Part shown: in pieces, positions 60,610 to 64,000 of the stretch
Layout: every line of letters begins with the position of its first letter
How positions within the stretch are numbered: position 1 is the stretch's first letter
NCBI RefSeq assembly: GCF_017168235.1
Contig: NZ_JABFAO010000002.1
Location: 186,001-250,000 of the forward strand
Length of the DNA: 64,000 nt
From: Rhodococcus sp. KRD197
GTDB lineage: Bacteria; Actinomycetota; Actinomycetes; Mycobacteriales; Mycobacteriaceae
Reading direction: 5' to 3'
Translations under genes and position numbers: made by a program
Notes under the pieces: model-generated
What the model saw: only the letters and a program-made list of their open reading frames with translations
The model's database searches: none
Told to the model about the DNA's origin: nothing

Positions 60610-60999
60610 CTACTGCTGAGCGGAGTGTGCCGAGGATCCGTTCACGGGCGAGGTGATGTGCGCGTAGTCGTCGAGGCTCGGCGGCACATCCGCTGGGGGA
60701 TCGATCGTGCTCCGACGCTTGAAGAGAACGACAGCCACCGCGGCAGTCGCGCCGAGCAGAGCGCCCAGAAGGAGCAGCTTTCGGCTTCTGGTCTTCTCCA
60801 CGGGGCTCGAGGGGGGTGGCGTCGTGCGACGAGCTTTGCGGCGTTGCTTCTCGCGGCGCGCCAGGCCGACCCCGTGCTGCGCGGCACGGAACCCGACCAC
60901 GGCCGGCCCGGCAGAGTAGAGCTTGGCTGCCTTGATCGCGTTTCCCCCGGTGCTCACGGCGACGTCACGGAGATGCCCGGACTTCGATGCGGTCGTCAT
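60610..60999 (-). CDS. Small membrane protein (Rv0008c-like by position)
   Basis: A 129-residue protein. A basic, helical N-terminal part ([20 protein letters not shown]) and a linker rich in arginine and proline are followed by one membrane helix near 76-94 ([20 protein letters not shown]), and the C-terminus is short. Longer starts exist, but the ATG at 60999 gives a good N-terminus. Position before ppiA matches Rv0008c. Function unknown. Confidence 0.72.
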   Translation of the reverse strand: MTTASKSGHLRDVAVSTGGNAIKAAKLYSAGPAVVGFRAAQHGVGLARREKQRRKARRTTPPPSSPVEKTRSRKLLLLGALLGATAAVAVVLFKRRSTIDPPADVPPSLDDYAHITSPVNGSSAHSAQQ

Positions 61000-61101
61000 C
61001 ACTCCACTGTTCCACATCCGGCGGAAGTATCGACGCAAGGAATGTCTCTGTCGAGGCGGCCGACATGCCGGTCGACGACCCGGCAATGGCACGATAGGGG
61101 T

Positions 61102-61629
61102 GTGACTTCACCAAACAAGACATCCACGGCCACGCTGCACACCAACCGCGGCGACATCGTCATCGAACTGTTCGGCAATCATGCGCCGAAGACGGTCGAG
61201 AACTTCACCGGTCTCGCCGACGGATCCAAGGAATACACCACGGCGAACGCCTCCGGTGGCACCTCGGGACCGTTCTACGACGGCGCGGTCTTCCACCGCG
61301 TCATCGACGGCTTCATGATCCAGGGCGGAGACCCTACGGGCACCGGCGCAGGCGGCCCGGGCTACAAGTTCGGGGACGAGTTCCATCCCGAGCTGTCCTT
61401 CGACCGCCCGTACCTGCTCGCCATGGCGAACGCGGGCCCGGGCACCAACGGTTCGCAGTTCTTCATCACCACGGGCAAGACCCCGCACCTCAATCGCAAG
61501 CACACCATCTTCGGTGAGGTGAAGGACGAGGCCTCGAAGAAGGTCGTCGACGCGATCTCAGGCACCCCCGTCGGACGCGGCGATCGGCCCGTCGACGAGG
61601 TCGTCATCAACAGCGTCACGCTTTCCTGA
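61102..61629 (+). CDS. ppiA: Peptidyl-prolyl cis-trans isomerase (cyclophilin)
   Basis: A 175-residue cyclophilin: [19 protein letters not shown] and NGSQFFIT are catalytic-site motifs. It has no signal peptide, so it is a cytoplasmic proline isomerase. GTG at 61102 starts [16 protein letters not shown]. It corresponds to Rv0009 and is divergent from the preceding gene. Confidence 0.95.
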   Translation: MTSPNKTSTATLHTNRGDIVIELFGNHAPKTVENFTGLADGSKEYTTANASGGTSGPFYDGAVFHRVIDGFMIQGGDPTGTGAGGPGYKFGDEFHPELSFDRPYLLAMANAGPGTNGSQFFITTGKTPHLNRKHTIFGEVKDEASKKVVDAISGTPVGRGDRPVDEVVINSVTLS

Positions 61630-61665
61630 CGTTTCGACAACTCTCCCCAGAAGAGGATTGACACG

Positions 61666-62565
61666 ATGACGAACCCCGGCTGGGGTGGCGCGCACGGCGA
61701 TCAGCCCACCCCACCCCAGTCGCGGTGCGCATCGCACCCCGATCGGCTCACCAGCCTGTCCTGCACACGGTGTGGTCGACCTGCGTGCCCCGAATGCCTG
61801 CGGCCCGCCGCGGTGGGCCAACACTGCACCTCGTGCGTGCGCGCCGGCAACGCCACCGTTCGGCGTGCCAGGACGATCGCCGGCGCACCTACCGGTGGCA
61901 CGTACGGCCTCGTGACCTACATCCTGATGGGCCTGAACGTCGCGGCATTCATGGTGACGGCTGCGCAGTCGCGGAGCTTTCTCGACAATGCTGCCGACTC
62001 GCCGCTGTTCCGTGCGTGGGCACTGTTCCCGCCCTCGGTGGCCACTGGTGACTACGAGCGTTTGCTCGGGAGCGGCTTCCTGCACATCGGGCTGTTTCAC
62101 CTACTGGTCAACATGTTCGCGCTCTACATCATCGGACGTGACGTCGAGGCGATCCTGGGCCGCGCGCGGTATGTCGCGGTCTATGCGGTATCACTGCTCG
62201 GGGGCAGTGCATCGGTGATGCTGCTCGAATCGCCAATCACCGTCACCGCAGGTGCGTCCGGTGCCATCTTCGGACTGTTGGGCGCCCAGGCGGTAATCCT
62301 GGTCAAACTGAGACGCAGCGCGACGCCGGTCCTCGTCATCATCGCGCTGAACATCGTCATCAGCATCTCGATCCCCGGGATCTCGCTCTGGGGACACACG
62401 GGCGGATTGGTCGCGGGCGCGCTCGCCACCGCAGGAATCCTGTTTCTGCCCGGCAGCACGCGGTCTCCGAGAATCGGGTGGGCCGCGGTCGCCGCGGTGG
62501 CGGCACTTGCGTTGGCGATCATCGGCGTGCGAGTGCTGGACCTGCGCGCGCAAATGGGCGTGTAG
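61666..62565 (+). CDS. Rhomboid family intramembrane serine protease with N-terminal zinc-binding B-box
   Basis: A 299-residue protein. The N-terminus has a B-box-like cysteine/histidine cluster (CASHPDRLTSLSCTRCGRPAC and CPECLRPA). Six membrane helices follow, with the catalytic serine in GASGAIFG and the histidine in LWGHTGG. It cleaves membrane proteins, but targets are unknown. It lies 36 bp after ppiA. Confidence 0.92.
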   Translation: MTNPGWGGAHGDQPTPPQSRCASHPDRLTSLSCTRCGRPACPECLRPAAVGQHCTSCVRAGNATVRRARTIAGAPTGGTYGLVTYILMGLNVAAFMVTAAQSRSFLDNAADSPLFRAWALFPPSVATGDYERLLGSGFLHIGLFHLLVNMFALYIIGRDVEAILGRARYVAVYAVSLLGGSASVMLLESPITVTAGASGAIFGLLGAQAVILVKLRRSATPVLVIIALNIVISISIPGISLWGHTGGLVAGALATAGILFLPGSTRSPRIGWAAVAAVAALALAIIGVRVLDLRAQMGV

Positions 62566-62595
62566 CAGCCGCTACGGCCTCACCGGCCCGAGGTC

Positions 62596-63099
62596 TCAGG
62601 GCACCAACCCAAGCCTGTCGAGAACGTCGTACACGTCCTGTGGGTTGGTACCGAGATCCCAGCGGCCGAAGATCATCAGCCGATCCTCGTCCTCGCCGGC
62701 CCGTCGCACATCGACCTCCAACATCGGCACACGCCGCCCGAGGCGGGGGTACTTCACTACTTCGAGCCGCGAGATCTCTTCGAGCCGGTAGGTCCGAACA
62801 CCCGATAGACGCTTGACCGCCAGTCGCTGGGCAGGCGGCTCCCCGGGCGAGGCCGAGCCGTCGTCTATCCACAGGCGCGGTCGTTGGTAACCGGCCAGCG
62901 CGGCAATTATCCACAGACCAAGCGCGCCGAGCCCAACCAGGAATCGTCCCGCGGTATCAGTATTGGTTACCGCAGCGGCCACGAGCAGGGCAATTCCGGC
63001 GCCGACCAGCGCAATCACGGCGGGCATCGGCGTCGCCCAAGTGAGTTTATCCACAGGCTGGGGAAAGTCTTCAGAGTTATCCACAGGCTTTATCCACAT
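62596..63099 (-). CDS. PH-domain membrane protein (Rv0010c-like by position)
   Basis: A 167-residue protein. Two membrane helices near 25-65 are followed by a C-terminal PH-like domain (RLSGVRTYRLEEISRLEVVK, then DRLMIFGRWDLGTNPQDVYD). The frame opens at 63099, but GTG at 63054 (VDKLTWATP) is another possible start. The first 80 codons contain four perfect DnaA boxes, which may mean that part of the upstream frame is regulatory rather than coding. Confidence 0.75.
   Translation of the reverse strand: MWIKPVDNSEDFPQPVDKLTWATPMPAVIALVGAGIALLVAAAVTNTDTAGRFLVGLGALGLWIIAALAGYQRPRLWIDDGSASPGEPPAQRLAVKRLSGVRTYRLEEISRLEVVKYPRLGRRVPMLEVDVRRAGEDEDRLMIFGRWDLGTNPQDVYDVLDRLGLVP
62865..63098 (+). promoter_or_regulatory. 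Cluster of DnaA boxes in the 5' part of the PH gene
   Basis: Perfect TTATCCACA occurs at 62907, 63047, 63077 and 63090, and a one-mismatch CTATCCACA occurs at 62865, all in the same orientation over 234 bp. It lies about 20 kb from the presumed oriC, next to crgA. Confidence 0.75.
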
Positions 63100-63132
63100 T
63101 GGGGATGAATGACACGCGTGTAAGTCTTCCGG

Positions 63133-63396
63133 TCATCTCCACCGCATGGTCATGATCAGACCGACGACCATGAATCCGAAACCGACGAGGAAGTTCCACG
63201 CACCCAGGTTGTTCATCCACGAGATGTTCTCGGCAGCGAGGTAGTAGACGAGCAACCACAAGAGCCCAACCAGCATGAACCCGAGCATGACGGAGACGTA
63301 TAGCTGACTGGACGGTCCTGCCGCTGCGGAACCAGGGGTGCGGGTCCCGGGTGCGACCACGAAATCCTTCTTCTTCCGGACTTTCGACTTCGGCAT
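63133..63396 (-). CDS. crgA: Cell division protein CrgA
   Basis: An 87-residue protein. A basic N-terminus (PKSKVRKKKDF) is followed by two membrane helices (LYVSVMLGFMLVGLLWLLVYYLA and WNFLVGFGFMVVGLIMTM) with the short loop AENISWMNNLG, as in CrgA. It links FtsZ-ring and cell-wall synthesis in mycobacteria. ATG at 63396 fits the family length. Confidence 0.93.
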   Translation of the reverse strand: MPKSKVRKKKDFVVAPGTRTPGSAAAGPSSQLYVSVMLGFMLVGLLWLLVYYLAAENISWMNNLGAWNFLVGFGFMVVGLIMTMRWR

Positions 63397-63548
63397 CTGT
63401 TCTCCATTCGTTGTATCGGCGCGCCACCTGCAATTTTTGGGGCGCCACCTGGGAGGCCACGCCACGAACTTCGCGTGAGCGGGTAGCGTTCGCGGTTGAA
63501 GTACACGCTAGCTCAGCATTGCCGCACGGAAGAGCACCGGACGAGAAG

Positions 63549-64000
63549 ATGGACTCGCATAACGCGCCCACAACAGATCGTGTGTGGCAGATCCTGGTGC
63601 TGGTGGTGTGCCTCGTCGTCGGAGTCATGTTGGCCACTACCCGCCAGTTCTCGCACGGTGACGAAATCCGCCGCACCGACACCACCAGGTTGTCGAGTCT
63701 CGTCAGATCGGCACAGGAAAGCGCGGACGAAGCGAAAGCCATCCGCGACGACATGGCAGGCCGTGTGACCGAACGCCAGCAGGCGGCCGGATCCATCGAC
63801 GCGGAAGTGCAGGATCTCCTCGACAGGGTCGACGAATTGGCGGGGCCCGCTGGGATGACCGCGGCGTCGGGCCCCGGAATCGTGGTGACGATGACCGATG
63901 CACCGCGCGGTGAGGACGGTCGCTACGCCTCGGACGCCGCGCCGGACGACCTCGTCGTGCATCAACAGGACGTGCAGAGCGTGCTCAACGCGGTGTGGAG
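63549..64000 (+). CDS. DUF881 family protein, 3' end outside the window
   Basis: The frame is open to the window edge, 150 codons visible. ATG at 63549 starts MDSHNAPTTDRVWQIL, then one membrane helix (VLVVCLVVGVMLATT) and a coiled-coil-like region (RTDTTRLSSLVRSAQESADE). The later GIVVTMTDAPRG is the DUF881 core. It matches Rv0012 by position, next to crgA. The cut is due to the window, not to a mutation. Confidence 0.87.
   Translation, partial: MDSHNAPTTDRVWQILVLVVCLVVGVMLATTRQFSHGDEIRRTDTTRLSSLVRSAQESADEAKAIRDDMAGRVTERQQAAGSIDAEVQDLLDRVDELAGPAGMTAASGPGIVVTMTDAPRGEDGRYASDAAPDDLVVHQQDVQSVLNAVW

Overview
The window is a chromosomal origin region from a high-GC actinomycete of the Mycobacteriales, most likely Rhodococcus or Rhodococcoides. 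The evidence is the gene order leuS ... cca - NUDIX - DUF6049 - murJ - sigM - trxBA - cwlM - GNAT - parBA - rsmG - jag - yidC - yidD - rnpA - rpmH - dnaA - dnaN - gnd - recF - dciA - gyrBA - DUF3566 - tRNA-Ile - tRNA-Ala - ppiA - rhomboid - PH protein - crgA. This matches the order known around oriC in Mycobacterium and Rhodococcus. The frequent GTG starts, 4-bp ATGA/GTGA overlaps, MurJ-pseudokinase fusion, CwlM and CrgA also fit. No genus-level marker was computed, so the genus is an inference.

Positions 1-17.7 kb hold ordinary chromosomal genes: a DinB-like protein, an SDR, a flavin-type oxidase, a secreted lipase, leuS, an SdpI/DUF1648 pair, a diguanylate cyclase, gadB, yqgE, a TetR regulator, an ABC-2 exporter with its own XRE regulator, an epimerase, an MFS pump and cca. 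Three copies of a 60-bp inverted-repeat element lie in the first 3.3 kb. From 17.7 to 33.6 kb runs the envelope and redox block: NUDIX, DUF6049, murJ, sigM, anti-sigma, trxB, trxA and cwlM. It is interrupted between murJ and sigM by a 4.2-kb island carrying a WS/DGAT acyltransferase, two overlapping KAS III-like genes (only one with a full catalytic triad) and a broken CBS-domain gene. The murJ-sigM junction is present on both sides of the island, which points to an integration event.

From 34.6 to 47.7 kb is the replication and segregation core. It has parB-parA with six parS palindromes, one of them inside parA, then rsmG, jag, yidC, yidD, rnpA and rpmH on the minus strand. The dnaA-dnaN-gnd-recF-dciA series lies on the plus strand. 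DnaA boxes lie on both sides of dnaA, and the dnaA-dnaN spacer is the best oriC candidate. From 47.8 to 64 kb are a metal-dependent hydrolase/ferredoxin-reductase pair, gyrB, gyrA, DUF3566 and two tRNA genes, each preceded by a hairpin, with a DLW-39 microprotein between them. These are followed by a desaturase, a second diguanylate cyclase behind an 11-codon leader ORF, an alpha/beta hydrolase, ppiA, a rhomboid protease, a PH-domain protein whose gene carries a cluster of perfect DnaA boxes, crgA, and the start of a DUF881 gene cut by the window edge.

Most of the window is conserved housekeeping DNA. The observations most worth following up are the lipid-synthesis island, the 60-bp repeats and the DnaA-box cluster near crgA.
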